Source of the DNA: Xestospongia muta
Lineage: Eukaryota; Porifera; Demospongiae; Haplosclerida; Petrosiidae
Assembly (NCBI GenBank): GCA_963693285.1
Contig: OY848926.1
Coordinates: 2,733,001 to 2,797,000 of the forward strand
DNA: 64,000 nt
Direction: 5' to 3'
The notes under the pieces were generated by a model, which worked only from the letters and a program-made list of their open reading frames with translations, ran no database searches and was not told the origin of the DNA. This document shows positions 48,316 through 61,450 of the stretch, piece by piece. The translations under genes and the position numbers were made by a program. Each line of letters begins with the position of its first letter. Within the stretch, counting starts at the first letter, position 1.

Positions 48316-50515
48316 CTGATCTAAAGGGTTTACTAAGTTTATCTGTCATAAAAATACTAATAAAGTAGTCTAAATAGGTTAAAACTCTAAAATAAAGTGT
48401 TTAGAGCTTTTTGAAAGTTGAAAAAGGTTACAAATTAATTGTGAAAAGTGGTTAAATAAACAGATCTAAAGAGTTTAGTAAGTTTACCTGTCTTAAATAT
48501 ACTAATAAAGTAGTCTAAATAGGTTAAAACTCTAAAATAAAGAGTTTAGAGCGTTTTGAAAGTTAAAAAAGATTAGAAATTAACTGTGAAAACTGGTTAA
48601 ATAAGCTGACCTAAGTAGTTTAGTAAGTTTATCTGTCTTAAATATAGTAATAATATAGTCTAAATAGGTTAAAACTCTAAAATAAAGTGATTAGACCTTT
48701 TTGAAAGTTAAAAAAGATTAGAAATTAACTGTGAAAACTGGTTAACTAAGCTGATCTAAAGTGTTTAGTAAGTTTATCTGTCGTAAATATACTAATAAAG
48801 TAGTCTAAATAGGTTAAAACTCTAAAATAAAGTGTTTAGAGCTTTTTGAAAGTTAAAAAAGATTAGAAATTAACTGTGAAAACTGGTCAAATAGGCTGAT
48901 CTAAAGAGTTTAGTAAGTTTATCTGTCTTAAATAATTATACTAATAAAGTAGTCTAAATAGGTTAAAACTCTAAAATAAAGAGTTTAGAGCTTTTTGAAA
49001 GTTTAAAAAGATTAGAAATTAAGTGTGAAACCTGGTTAATTAAGCTGATCTAAAGAGTTTAGTAAGTTTATCTGTCTTATATATACTAAGAAAGTAGTCT
49101 AAATAGGTTAAAACTCTAAAATAAAGAGTTTAGAACTTTTTGAAAGTTAAAAAAGATTAGAAATTAACTGTGAAAACTGGTTAAATAAGCTGATCTAAAG
49201 AGATTAGTTGGTTTATCTGTCTTAAATATAGTAATAAAGTAGTCTAAATAGGTAAAACTCTCAAATAAAGTGATTAGAGCTTTTTGAAAGTTAAAAAAGA
49301 TTAGAAATTAACTGTGAAAACTGGTTAAATAAGCTGATCTAAAGAGTTTAGTAAGTTTATCTGTCATAAAAATACTAATAAAGTAGTCTAAATAGGTTAA
49401 AACTCTAAAATAAAGTGTTTTGAGCTTTTTGAAAGTTGAAAAAGGTTACAAATTAATTGTGAAAAGTGGTTAAATAAACAGATCTAAAGAGTTTAGTAAG
49501 TTTACCTGTCTTAAATATACTAATAAAGTAGTCTAAATAGGTTAAAACTCTAAAATAAAGAGTTTAGAGCGTTTTGAAAGTTAAAAAAGATTAGAAATTA
49601 ACTGTGAAAACTGGTTAAGTAAGCTGATCTAAGTAGTTTAGTAAGTTTATCTGTCTTAAATATAGTAATAATATAGTCTAAATAGGTTAAAACTCTAAAA
49701 TAAAGTGATTAGACCTTTTTGAAAGTTAAAAAAGATTAGAAATTAACTGTGAAAACTGGTTAAATAAGATGATCTAAAGTGTTTAGTAAGTTTATCTGTC
49801 ATAAATATACTAATAAAGTAGTCTAAATAGGTTAAAACTCTAAAATAAAGTGTTTAGAGCTATTTGAAAGTTAAAAAAGATTACAAATTAATTGTGAAAA
49901 GTGGTTAAATAAACAGATATAAAGAGTTTAGTAAGTTTATCTGTCTTAAATATACTAATAAAGTAGTCTAAATAGGTTAAAACTCTAACATAAAGTGATT
50001 AGAGCTTTTCGAAAGTTAAAAAAGATTAGAAATTAACTGTGAAAACTGGTTAAATAAGCTGATCTAAGTAGTTTAGTAAGTTTATCTGTTTTAAATATAG
50101 TAATAATGTAGTCTAAATAGGTTAAAACTCTAAAATAAAGTGATTAGAGCTTTTTGAAAGTTAAAAAAGATTAGAAATTAACTGTGAAAACTGGTTAAAT
50201 AAGATGATCTAAAGAGTTTAGTAAGTTTATCTGTCTTAAATATACTAATAAAGTAGTCTAAATAGGTTAAAACTCTAAAATAAAGAGTTTACAGCTTTTT
50301 GAAAGTTAAAAAAGATTAGAAATTAACTGTGAAAACTGGTTAAATAAGCTGATCTAAAGAGTTTAGTAAGTTTATCTGTCTTAAATATACTAATAAAGTA
50401 GTCTAAATAGGTTAAAACTCTAAAATAAAGAGTTTAGAGCTTTTTGAAAGTTAAAAAAGATTAGAAATTAACTGTGAAAACTGGTTAAATAAGCTGATCT
50501 AAAGAGTTTAGTAAG
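48315..50515 (+). repeat. Block P, copy 3
   Basis: Matches copy 2 at 9715-9716 bp. Private changes include cgtaaatatac (about 48783), gtgttttgagc (about 49428), gctatttgaaag (about 49859) and cagatataaag (about 49916). Confidence 0.8.
48884..49043 (+). repeat. Linked variant haplotype with 4-bp insertion, copy 4
   Basis: Same linked changes as at 39169, at offset 9715, inside block P copy 3. Confidence 0.85.
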
Positions 50516-50532
50516 TTTATCTGTCTTAAATA

Positions 50533-52090
50533 TACAAATAAAGTAGTCTAAATAGGTTAAAACTCTAAAATAAAGTGATTAGAGCTTTTTGAAAGTTAAA
50601 AAAGATTAGAAATTAACTGTGAAAACTGGTTAAATAAGCTGATCTATAGAGTTTAGTAAGTTTATCTGTCTTAAATATACTAATAAAGTAGTCTAAATAG
50701 GTTAAAACTCTAAAATAAAGAGTTTAGAGCTTTTTGAAAGTTAAAAAGGATTAGAAATTAACTGTGAAAACTGGTTAAATAAGCTGATCTGAAGAGTTTA
50801 GTAAGTTAATCTGTGTTAAATATAGTATTAAAGTAGTCTAAATAGGTTAAAACTCTAAAATAAAGAGTTTAGAGCTTTTTGAAAGTTAAAAAAGATTAGA
50901 AATTAACTGTGAAAACTGGTTAACTAAGCTGATCTAAAGGGTTTACTAAGTTTATCTGTCATAAAAATACTAATAAACTAGTCTAAATAGGTTAAAACTC
51001 TAAAATAAAGTGTTTAGAGCTTTTTGATAGTTGAAAAAGGTTACAAATTAATTGTGAAAAGTGGTTAAATAAACAGATCTAAAGAGTTTAGTAAGTTTAC
51101 CTGTCTTAAATATACTAATAAAGTAGTCTAAATAGGTTAAAACTCTAAAATAAAGAGTTTAGAGCGTTTTGAAAGTTAAAAAAGATTAGAAATTAACTGT
51201 GAAAACTGGTTAAATAAGCTAACCTAAGTAGTTTAGTAAGTTTATCTGTCTTAAATATAGTAATAATATAGTCTAAATAGGTTAAAACTCTAAAATAAAG
51301 TGATTAGACCTTTTTGAAAGTTAAAAAAGATTAGAAATTAACTGTGAAAACTGGTTAAATAAGCTGATCTAAAGTGTTTAGTAAGTTTATCTGTCATAAA
51401 TATACTAATAAAGTAGTCTAAATAGGTTAAAACTCTAAAATAAAGTGTTTAGAGCTTTTTGAAAGTTAAAAAAGATTACAAATTAATTGTGAAAAGTGGT
51501 TAAATAAACAGATCTAAAGAGTTTAGTAAGTTTATCTGTCTTAAATATACTAATAAAGTAGTCTAAATAGGTTAAAACTCTAACATAAAGTGATTAGAGC
51601 TTTTCGAAAGTTAAAAAAGATTAGAAATTAACTGTGAAAACTGGTTAAATTAGCTGATCTAAAGAGATTAGTAAATTTATCTGTCTTAAATATAGTAATA
51701 AAGTAGTCTAAATAGGTCAAACTCTAAAATAAAGTGTTTAGAGCTTTTTGAAAGTTAAAAAAGATTAGAAATTAACTGTGAAAACTGGTTAAATAAGCTG
51801 ATCTAAAGAGTTTAGTAAGTTTATCTGTCTTAAATATACTAATAAAGTAGTCTAAATAGGTTAAAACTCTAAAATAAAGAGTTTACAGTTTTTTGAAAGT
51901 TAAAAAGGATTAGAAATTAACTGTGAAAACTGGTTAAATAAGCTGATCTGAAGAGTTAAGTAAGTTAATCTGTGTTAAATATAGTATTAAAGTAGTCTAA
52001 ATAGGTTAAAACTCTAAAATAAAGAGTTTAGAGCTTTTTGAAAGTTAAAAAAGATTAGAAATTAACTGTGAAAACTGGTTAACTAAGCTG
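50533..52090 (+). repeat. Block Q, copy 3, with an internal loss of six monomers
   Basis: tacaaataaag (50533), gatctatagag (50644) and gctaacctaag (51218) follow copy 2 at offset 4641. From the gttaaattagctgatc monomer (51653) the offset to copy 2 becomes 3772. The difference, 869 bp, is six monomers minus one base, so the part equivalent to about 47.0-47.88 kb is missing here. Confidence 0.8.
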
Positions 52091-55000
52091 ATCTAAAGGG
52101 TTTAGTAAGTTTATCTGTCATAAAAATACTAATAAAGTAGTCTAAATAGGTTAAAACTCTAAAATAAAGTGTTTAGAGCTTTTTGATAGTTGAAAAAGGT
52201 TACAAATTAATTGTGAAAAGTGGTTAAATAAACAGATCTAAAGAGTTTAGTAAGTTTACCTGTCTTAAATATACTAATAAAGTAGTCTAAATAGGTTAAA
52301 ACTCTAAAATAAAGAGTTTAGAGCGTTTTGAAAGTTAAAAAAGATTAGAAATTAGCTGTGAAAACTGGTTAAATAAGCTGACCTAAGTAGTTTAGTAAGT
52401 TTATCTGTCTTAAATATAGTAATAATATAGTCTAAATAGGTTAAAACTCTAAAATAAAGTGATTAGACCTTTTTGAAAGTTAAAAAAGATTAGAAATTAA
52501 CTGTGAAAACTGGTTAAATAAGCTGATCTAAAGTGTTTAGTAAGTTTATCTGTCTTAAATATACTAATAAAGTAGTCTAAATAGGTTAAAACTCTAAAAT
52601 AAAGTGTTTAGAGCTTTTTGAAAGTTAAAAAAGATTACAAATTAATTGTGAAAAGTGGTTAAATAAACAGATCTAAAGAGTTTAGTAAGTTTATCTGTCT
52701 TAAATATACTAATAAAGTAGTCTAAATAGGTTAAAACTCTAAAATAAAGTGATTAGACCTTTTCGAAAGTTAAAAAAGATTAGAAATTAACTGTGAAAAC
52801 TGGTTAAATAAGCTGATCTAAGTAGTTTAGTAAGTTTATCTGTTTTAAATATAGTAATAATGTAGTCTAAATAGGTTAAAACTCTAAAATAAAGCGATTA
52901 GAGCTTTTTGAAAGTTAAAAAAGATTAGAAATTAACTGTGAAAACTGGTTAAATAAGCTGATCTAAAGAGTTTAGTAAGTTTATCTGTCTTAAATATACT
53001 AATAAAGTAGTCTAAATAGGTTAAAACTCTAAAATAAAGAGTTTAGAGCTTTTTGAAAGTTAAAAAAGATTAGAAATTAACTGTGAAAACTGGTTAAATA
53101 AGCTGATCTAAAGAGTTTAGTAAGTTTATCTGTCTTAAATATACTAATAAAGTAGTCTAAATAGGTTAAAACTCTAAAATAAAGAGTTTAGAGCTTTTTG
53201 AAAGTTAAAAAAGATTAGAAATTAACTGTGAAAACTGGTTAAATAAGCTGATCTAAAGAGTTTAGTAAGTTTATCTGTCTTTAATATACTAATAAAGTAG
53301 TCTAAATAGGTTAAAACTCTAAAATAAAGTGATTAGAGCTTTTTGAAAGTTAAAAAAGATTAGAAATTAACTGTGAAAACTGGTTAAATAAGCTGATCTA
53401 AAGAGTTTAGTAAGTTTATCTGTCTTAAATATACTAATAAAGTAGTCTAAATAGGTTAAAACTCAAAAATAAAGAGTTTAGTGCTTTTTGAAAGTTAAAA
53501 AAGATTAGAAATTAAGTGTGAAAACTGGTTAAATAAGCTGATCTAAAGAGTTTAGTAAGTTTATCTGTCTTAAATATACTAATAAAGTAGTCTAAATAAG
53601 TAAAAACTCTAAAATAAAGTGATTATAGCTTTTTGAAAGTTAAAAAAGATTAGAAATTAACTGTGAAAACTGGTTAAATTAGCTGATCTAAAGAGATTAG
53701 TAAATTTATCTGTCTTAAATATAGTAATAAAGTAGTCTAAATAGGTCAAACTCTAAAATAAAGTGTTTAGAGCTTTTTGAAAGTTAAAAAAGATTAGCAA
53801 TTAACTGTGAAAACTGGTTAAATAAGCTGATCTAAAGAGTTTAGTAAGTTTATCTGTCTTATATATACTAATAAAGTAGTCTAAATAGGTTAAAACTCTA
53901 AAATAAAGAGTTTAAAGCTTTTTGAAAGTTAAAAAAGATTAGAAATTAACTGTGAAAACTGGTTAAATAAGCAGAACTAAGGACTTTAATAAGTTTGTCT
54001 GTCTTAAATATACTAATAAAGTAGTCTAAATAGGTTAAAACTCTAAAATAAAGAGTTTAGAGCTTTTTCAAAGTTAAAAAAGATTAGAAATTAACTGTGA
54101 AAACTGGTTAAATAAGCTGATCTAAAGAGTTTATTAAGTTTATCTCTCTTAAATATACTAATAAAGTAGTCTAAATAGGTTATAACTCTCAAATAAACAG
54201 TTTAGAGCTTTTAGAAAGTTAAAAAAGATTAGAAATTAACTGTGAAAACTGGTTAAATAAGCTGATCTAAAGAGTTTAGTAAGTTTATCTGTCTTAAATA
54301 TACTAATAAAGTAGTCTAAATAGGTTAAAACTCTAAAATTAAGAGTTTAGAGCTTTTTGAAAGTTAAAAAAGATTAGAAATTAACTGTGAAAACTGGTTA
54401 AATAAGCTGATCTAAAGAGATTAGTCAGTTTATCTGTCTCAAATATAGTAATAAAGTAGTCTAAATAGGTCAAACTCTAAAATAAAGTGTTTAGAGCTTT
54501 TTGAAAGTTAAAAAAGATTAGAAATTAACTGTGAAAACTGGTTAAATAAGCTGATCTAAAGAGTTTAGTAAGTTTATCTGTCTTAAATATACTAATAAAG
54601 TAGTTTAAATAGGTTAAAACTCTAAAATAAAGAGTTTAGAGCTTTTTGAAAGTTAAAAAAGATTAGAAATTAAGTGTGAAAACTGGTTAAATAAGCTGAT
54701 CTAAAGAGTTTAGTAAGTTTATCTGTCTTATATATACTAATAAAGTAGTCTAAATAGGTTAAAACTCTAAAATAAAGAGTTTAGAGCTTTTTGAAAGTTA
54801 AAAAAGATTAGAAATTAACTGTGAAAACTGGTTAAATAAGCAGAACTGAGGACTTTAATAAGTTTATCTGTCTTAAAAATACTAATAAAGTAGTCTAAAT
54901 AGGTTAAAACTCTCAAATAAACAGTTTAGAGCTTTTTGAAAGTTAAAAAAGATTAGAAATTAACTGTGAAAACTGGTTAAATAAGCTTATCTAAAGAGTT

Positions 55001-55670
55001 TAGTAAGTTTATCCGTCTTAAATATACTATTAAAGTAGTCTAAATAGGTTAAAACTCTAAAATAAAGTGATTAGAGCTTCTTAAAAGTTAAAAAAGATTA
55101 GAAATTAACTGTGAAAACTGGTTAAATAAGCTGATGTAAAGAGTTTAGTAAGTTGATCTGTCTTAAATATACTAATAAAGTAGTCTAAATAGGTTAAAAC
55201 TGAAAAATAAAGAGTTTAGAGCTTTTTGAAAGTTAAAAAAGATTAGAAATTAAGTGTGAAAACTGGTTAAATAAGCTGATCTAAAGAGTTTAGTAAGTTT
55301 ATCTGTCTTAAATATACTAATAAAGTAGTCTAAATAGGTTAAAACTCTAAAATAAAGAGTTTAGAGCTTTTTGAAAGTTAAAAAAGATTAGAAATTAAGT
55401 GTGAAAACTGGTTAAATAAGCTGATCTAAAGAGATTAGTCATTTTATCTGTCTCAAATATAGTAATAAAGTAGTCTAAATAGGGGAAACTCTAAAATAAA
55501 GTGTTTTGAGCTTTTTGAAAGTTAAAAAAGATTAGAAATTAACTGTGAAAACTGGTTAAATAAGCTGATCTAAAGAGTTTAGTAAGTTTATCTCTCTTAA
55601 ATATACTAATAAAGTAGTCTAAATAGGTTAAAACTCTAAAATAAAGAGTTTACAGCTTTTTGAAAGTTAA
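51885..55670 (+). repeat. Block S, copy 1
   Basis: A mosaic block. Its first part carries gagttaagtaagttaatc, gtattaaagtag, gatagttg and attagctgtg (52351). Its later part carries gtctttaatatac, gattagcaattaac (53797), marker A with gtttgtctg (about 53972-54000) and ggttataactctc. It ends with aaaattaagag, gagattagtcag with tctcaaatatag, and aggggaaactc. Copies 2 and 3 have the same order. Confidence 0.85.
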
Positions 55671-58094
55671 AAAAGATTAGAAATTAACTGTGAAAACTGG
55701 TTAAATAAGCTGATGTAAAGAGTTTAGTAAGTTTATTTGTCTTATATATACTAATAAAGTAGTCTAAATAGGTTAAAACTCTAAAATAAAGAGTTTAGAG
55801 CTTTTTCAAAGTTAAAAAAGATTAGAAATTAAGTGTGAAAACTGGTTAAATAAGCTGATCTAAAGAGATTAGTAAGTTTATCTGTCTTAAATATAGTAAG
55901 AAAGTAGTCTAAATAGGTCAAACTCTAAAATAAAGTGTTTAGAGCTTTTTAAAAGTTAAAAAAGATTCGAAATTAAGTGTGAAAACTGGTTAAATAAGCT
56001 GATCTAAAGAGTTTAGTAAGTTTATCTGTCTTAAATATACTAATAAAGTAGTCTAAATAGGTTAAAACTCTGAGCTTTTTGAAAGTTAAAAAAGATTACA
56101 AATTAACTGTGAAAACTGGTTAAATAAGCTGATCTAAAAAGATTAGTAAGTTTATCTGTCTTAAATATAGTAATAAAGTAGTCTAAATAGGTTAAACTGT
56201 AAAATAAAGTGTTTAGAGCTTTTTGAAAGTTAAAAAAGATTAGAAATTAACTGTGAAAACTGGTTAAATAAGCTGATCTAAAGAGTTTAGTAAGTTTATC
56301 TGTCTTAAATATACTAATAAAGTAGTCTAAATAGGTTAAAACTCTAAAATAAAGTGTTTAGAGCTTTTTGAAAGTTAAAAAAGATTAGAAATTAACTGTG
56401 AAAAGTGGTTAAATAAGTTGATCTAAAGAGTTTAGTAAGTTTATCTGTCTTATATATACTAATAAAGTAGTCTAAATACGTTAAAACTCTAAAATAAAGA
56501 GTTTAGAGCTTTTTGAAAGTTAAAAAAGATTACAAATTAACTGTGAAAACTGGTTAAGTAAGCTGATCTTAAGAGATTAGTATGTTTATCTGTCTTAAAT
56601 ATAGTAATAAAGTAGTCTAAATAGGTTAAACTCTAAAATAAAGAGTTTAGAGCTTTTTGAAAGTTAAAAAAGATTAGAAATTAAGTGTGAAAACTGGTTA
56701 AATAAGCTGATCTAAAGAGTTTAGTAAGTTTATCTGTCTTAAATATACTAATAAAGTAGTCTAAATAGGTTAAAACTCTAAAATAAAGAGTTTAGAGCTT
56801 TTTGAAAGTTAAAAAAGATTAGCAATTAACTGGGAAAACTGGTTAAATAAGCAGAACTAAGGACTTTAATAAGTTTATCTGTCTTAAATATACTAATAAA
56901 GTAGTCTAAATAGGTTAAAACTCTAAAATAAACAGTTTAGAGCTTTTTGAAAGTTAAAAAAGATTAGAAATTAACTGTGAAAACTGGTTAAATAAGCTGA
57001 TCTAAAGAGTTTAGTAAGTTGATCTGTCTTAAATATACTAATAAAGTAGTCTAAATAGGTTAAAACTCAAAAATAAAGAGTTTAGAGCTTTTGGAAAGTT
57101 AAAAAAGATTAGAAATTAAGTGTGAAATCTGGTTAAATAAGCTGATCTAAAGAGTTTAGTAAGTTATCTGTCTTAAATATACTAATAAAGTAGTCTAAAT
57201 AGGTTAAAACTCTAAAATAAAGAGTTTAGAGCTTTTTGAAGTTAAAAAAGATTACAAATTAACAGTGAAAACTGGTTAAAAAAGCTGATCTAAAGAGATT
57301 AGTCAGTTTATCTGTCTTAAATATAGTAATAAAGTAGTCTAAATAGGTCAAACTCTAAAATAAAGTGTTTAGAGCTTTTTGAAAGTTAAAAAAGATTAGA
57401 AATTAACTGTGAAAACTGGTTAAATAACCTGATCTAAAGAGTTTAGTAAGTTTATCTGTCTTAAATATACTAATAAAGTAGTCTAAATAGGTTAAAACTC
57501 TAAAATAAAGAGTTTAGAGCTTTTTGAAAGTTAAAAAAGATTAGAAATTAACTGTGAAAACTGGTTAAATAAGCTGATCTAAAGAGTTTAGTAAGTTTAT
57601 CTGTCTTATATATACTAATAAAGTAGTCTAAATAGGTTAAAACTCTAAAATAAAGAGTTTAGAGCTTTTTGAACGTTAAAAAAGATTAGAAATTAACTGT
57701 GAAAACTGGTTAAATACGCAGAACTAAGGACTTTAATAAGTTCATCTGTCTTAAATATACTAATAAAGTAGTCTAAATAGGTTAAAACTCTAAAATAAAG
57801 TGATTAGAGCTTTTTGAAAGTTAAAAAAGATTAGAAATTAACTGTGAAAACTGGTTAAATAAGCTGATCTAAAGAGTTTAGTAAGTTTATCTGTCTTAAA
57901 TATAGTAATAAAGTAGTCTAAATAGGTTAAAACTCTAAAATAAAGTGATTAGACCTTTTTGAAAGTTTTAAAAAGATTAGAACTTAACTGTGAAAACTGG
58001 TTAAATAAGCTGATCTAAAGAGTTTAGTAAGTTGATCTGTCTTAAATATACTAATAAAGTAGTTTAAATAGGTTAAAACTCTAAAATAAAGAGT
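55671..58094 (+). repeat. Heterogeneous monomers between block S copies
   Basis: About 17 monomers with many private changes: aagattcgaaatt, gatcttaagag, ttggaaag, aagttatctg, gaacgttaaa and a gttttaaaaag insertion. It holds two marker-A monomers (about 56852 and 57719) and the only large deletion in the window (56071). Confidence 0.7.
56062..56082 (+). repeat. Monomer with 15-bp deletion removing most of the dyad
   Basis: The sequence reads aaaactctgagctttttg where other monomers have about 15 extra bases between aaaactct and gagc. The right dyad arm and the spacer are gone. The breakpoint lies near 56071, with short repeats making its exact place ambiguous. It accounts for most of the shortfall (23 bp) in the 5777-bp offset of block S. 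Confidence 0.85.
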
Positions 58095-61000
58095 TTAGAG
58101 CTTTTTGAAAGTTAAAAAAGATTAGAAATTAGCTGTGAAAACTGGTTAAATAAGCTGACCTAAGTAGTTTAGTAAGTTTATCTGTCTTAAATATAGTAAT
58201 AATATAGTCTAAATAGGTTAAAACTCTAAAATAAAGTGATTAGACCTTTTTGAAAGTTAAAAAAGATTAGAAATTAACTGTGAAAACTGGTTAAATAAGC
58301 TGATCTAAAGTGTTTAGTAAGTTTATCTGTCATAAATATACTAATAAAGTAGTCTAAATAGGTTAAAACTCTAAAATAAAGTGTTTAGAGCTTTTTGAAA
58401 GTTAAAAAAGATTACAAATTAATTGTGAAAAGTGGTTAAATAAACAGATCTAAAGAGTTTAGTAAGTTTATCTGTCTTAAATATACTAATAAAGTAGTCT
58501 AAATAGGTTAAAACTCTAAAATAAAGTGATTAGACCTTTTCGAAAGTTAAAAAAGATTAGAAATTAACTGTGAAAACTGGTTAAATAAGCTGATCTAAGT
58601 AGTTTAGTAAGTTTATCTGTTTTAAATATAGTAATAATGTAGTCTAAATAGGTTAAAACTCTAAAATAAAGCGATTAGAGCTTTTTGAAAGTTAAAAAAG
58701 ATTAGAAATTAACTGTGAAAACTGGTTAAATAAGCTGATCTAAAGAGTTTAGTAAGTTTATCTGTCTTAAATATACTAATAAAGTAGTCTAAATAGGTTA
58801 AAACTCTAAAATAAAGAGTTTAGAGCTTTTTGAAAGTTAAAAAAGATTAGAAATTAACTGTGAAAACTGGTTAAATAAGCTGATCTAAAGAGTTTAGTAA
58901 GTTTATCTGTCTTAAATATACTAATAAAGTAGTCTAAATAGGTTAAAACTCTAAAATAAAGAGTTTAGAGCTTTTTGAAAGTTAAAAAAGATTAGAAATT
59001 AACTGTGAAAACTGGTTAAATAAGCTGATCTAAAGAGTTTAGTAAGTTTATCTGTCTTTAATATACTAATAAAGTAGTCTAAATAGGTTAAAACTCTAAA
59101 ATAAAGTGATTAGAGCTTTTTGAAAGTTAAAAAAGATTAGAAATTAACTGTGAAAACTGGTTAAATAAGCTGATCTAAAGAGTTTAGTAAGTTTATCTGT
59201 CTTAAATATACTAATAAAGTAGTCTAAATAGGTTAAAACTCAAAAATAAAGAGTTTAGTGCTTTTTGAAAGTTAAAAAAGATTAGAAATTATGTGTGAAA
59301 ACTGGTTAAATAAGCTGATCTAAAGAGTTTAGTAAGTTTATCTGTCTTAAATATACTAATAAAGTAGTCTAAATAAGTAAAAACTCTAAAATAAAGTGAT
59401 TATAGCTTTTTGAAAGTTAAAAAAGATTAGAAATTAACTGTGAAAACTGGTTAAATTAGCTGATCTAAAGAGATTAGTAAATTTATCTGTCTTAAATATA
59501 GTAATAAAGTAGTCTAAATAGGTCAAACTCTAAAATAAAGTGTTTAGAGCTTTTTGAAAGTTAAAAAAGATTAGCAATTAACTGTGAAAACTGGTTAAAT
59601 AAGCTGATCTAAAGAGTTTAGTAAGTTTATCTGTCTTATATATACTAATAAAGTAGTCTAAATAGGTTAAAACTCTAAAATAAAGAGTTTAAAGCTTTTT
59701 GAAAGTTAAAAAAGATTAGAAATTAACTGTGAAAACTGGTTAAATAAGCAGAACTAAGGACTTTAATAAGTTTGTCTGTCTTAAATATACTAATAAAGTA
59801 GTCTAAATAGGTTAAAACTCTAAAATAAAGAGTTTAGAGCTTTTTCAAAGTTAAAAAAGATTAGAAATTAACTGTGAAAACTGGTTAAATAAGCTGATCT
59901 AAAGAGTTTATTAAGTTTATCTCTCTTAAATATACTAATAAAGTAGTCTAAATAGGTTATAACTCTCAAATAAACAGTTTAGAGCTTTTAGAAAGTTAAA
60001 AAAGATTAGAAATTAACTGTGAAAACTGGTTAAATAAGCTGATCTAAAGAGTTTAGTAAGTTTATCTGTCTTAAATATACTAATAAAGTAGTCTAAATAG
60101 GTTAAAACTCTAAAATTAAGAGTTTAGAGCTTTTTGAAAGTTAAAAAAGATTAGAAATTAACTGTGAAAACTGGTTAAATAAGCTGATCTAAAGAGATTA
60201 GTCAGTTTATCTGTCTCAAATATAGTAATAAAGTAGTCTAAATAGGTCAAACTCTAAAATAAAGTGTTTAGAGCTTTTTGAAAGTTAAAAAAGATTAGAA
60301 ATTAACTGTGAAAACTGGTTAAATAAGCTGATCTAAAGAGTTTAGTAAGTTTATCTGTCTTAAATATACTAATAAAGTAGTTTAAATAGGTTAAAACTCT
60401 AAAATAAAGAGTTTAGAGCTTTTTGAAAGTTAAAAAAGATTAGAAATTAACTGTGAAAACTGGTTAAATAAGCTGATCTAAAGAGTTTAGTAAGTTTATC
60501 TGTCTTATATATACTAATAAAGTAGTCTAAATAGGTTAAAACTCTAAAATAAAGAGTTTAGAGCTTTTTGAAAGTTAAAAAGGATTAGAAATTAAGTGTG
60601 AAAACTGGTTAAATAAGCAGAACTGAGGACTTTAATAAGTTTATCTGTCTTAAAAATACTAATAAAGTAGTCTAAATAGGTTAAAACTCTCAAATAAACA
60701 GTTTAGAGCTTTTTGAAAGTTAAAAAAGATTAGAAATTAACTGTGAAAACTGGTTAAATAAGCTTATCTAAAGAGTTTAGTAAGTTTATCCGTCTTAAAT
60801 ATACTATTAAAGTAGTCTAAATAGGTTAAAACTCTAAAATAAAGTGATTAGAGCTTCTTAAAAGTTAAAAAAGATTAGAAATTAACTGTGAAAACTGGTT
60901 AAATAAGCTGATGTAAAGAGTTTAGTAAGTTGATCTGTCTTAAATATACTAATAAAGTAGTCTAAATAGGTTAAAACTGAAAAATAAAGAGTTTAGAGCT

Positions 61001-61450
61001 TTTTGAAAGTTAAAAAAGATTAGAAATTAAGTGTGAAAACTGGTTAAATAAGCTGATCTAAAGAGTTTAGTAAGTTTATCTGTCTTAAATATACTAATAA
61101 AGTAGTCTAAATAGGTTAAAACTCTAAAATAAAGAGTTTAGAGCTTTTTGAAAGTTAAAAAAGATTAGAAATTAAGTGTGAAAACTGGTTAAATAAGCTG
61201 ATCTAAAGAGATTAGTCATTTTATCTGTCTCAAATATAGTAATAAAGTAGTCTAAATAGGGGAAACTCTAAAATAAAGAGTTTTGAGCTTTTTGAAAGTT
61301 AAAAAAGATTAGAAATTAACTGTGAAAACTGGTTAAATAAGCTGATCTAAAGAGTTTAGTAAGTTTATCTCTCTTAAATATACTAATAAAGTAGTCTAAA
61401 TAGGTTAAAACTCTAAAATAAAGAGTTTACAGCTTTTTGAAAGTTAAAAA
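58095..61450 (+). repeat. Block S, copy 2
   Basis: Matches copy 1 at offset 5777 (attagctgtg 52351/58128; gattagcaatt 53797/59574; gtcattttatc 55438/61215). I noted only a handful of differences over about 3.3 kb, such as attatgtgtg near 59290 and aaaaaggattagaaattaag near 60583. The left edge enters from a non-gagcg monomer, and the right edge switches directly into copy 3. Confidence 0.88.
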
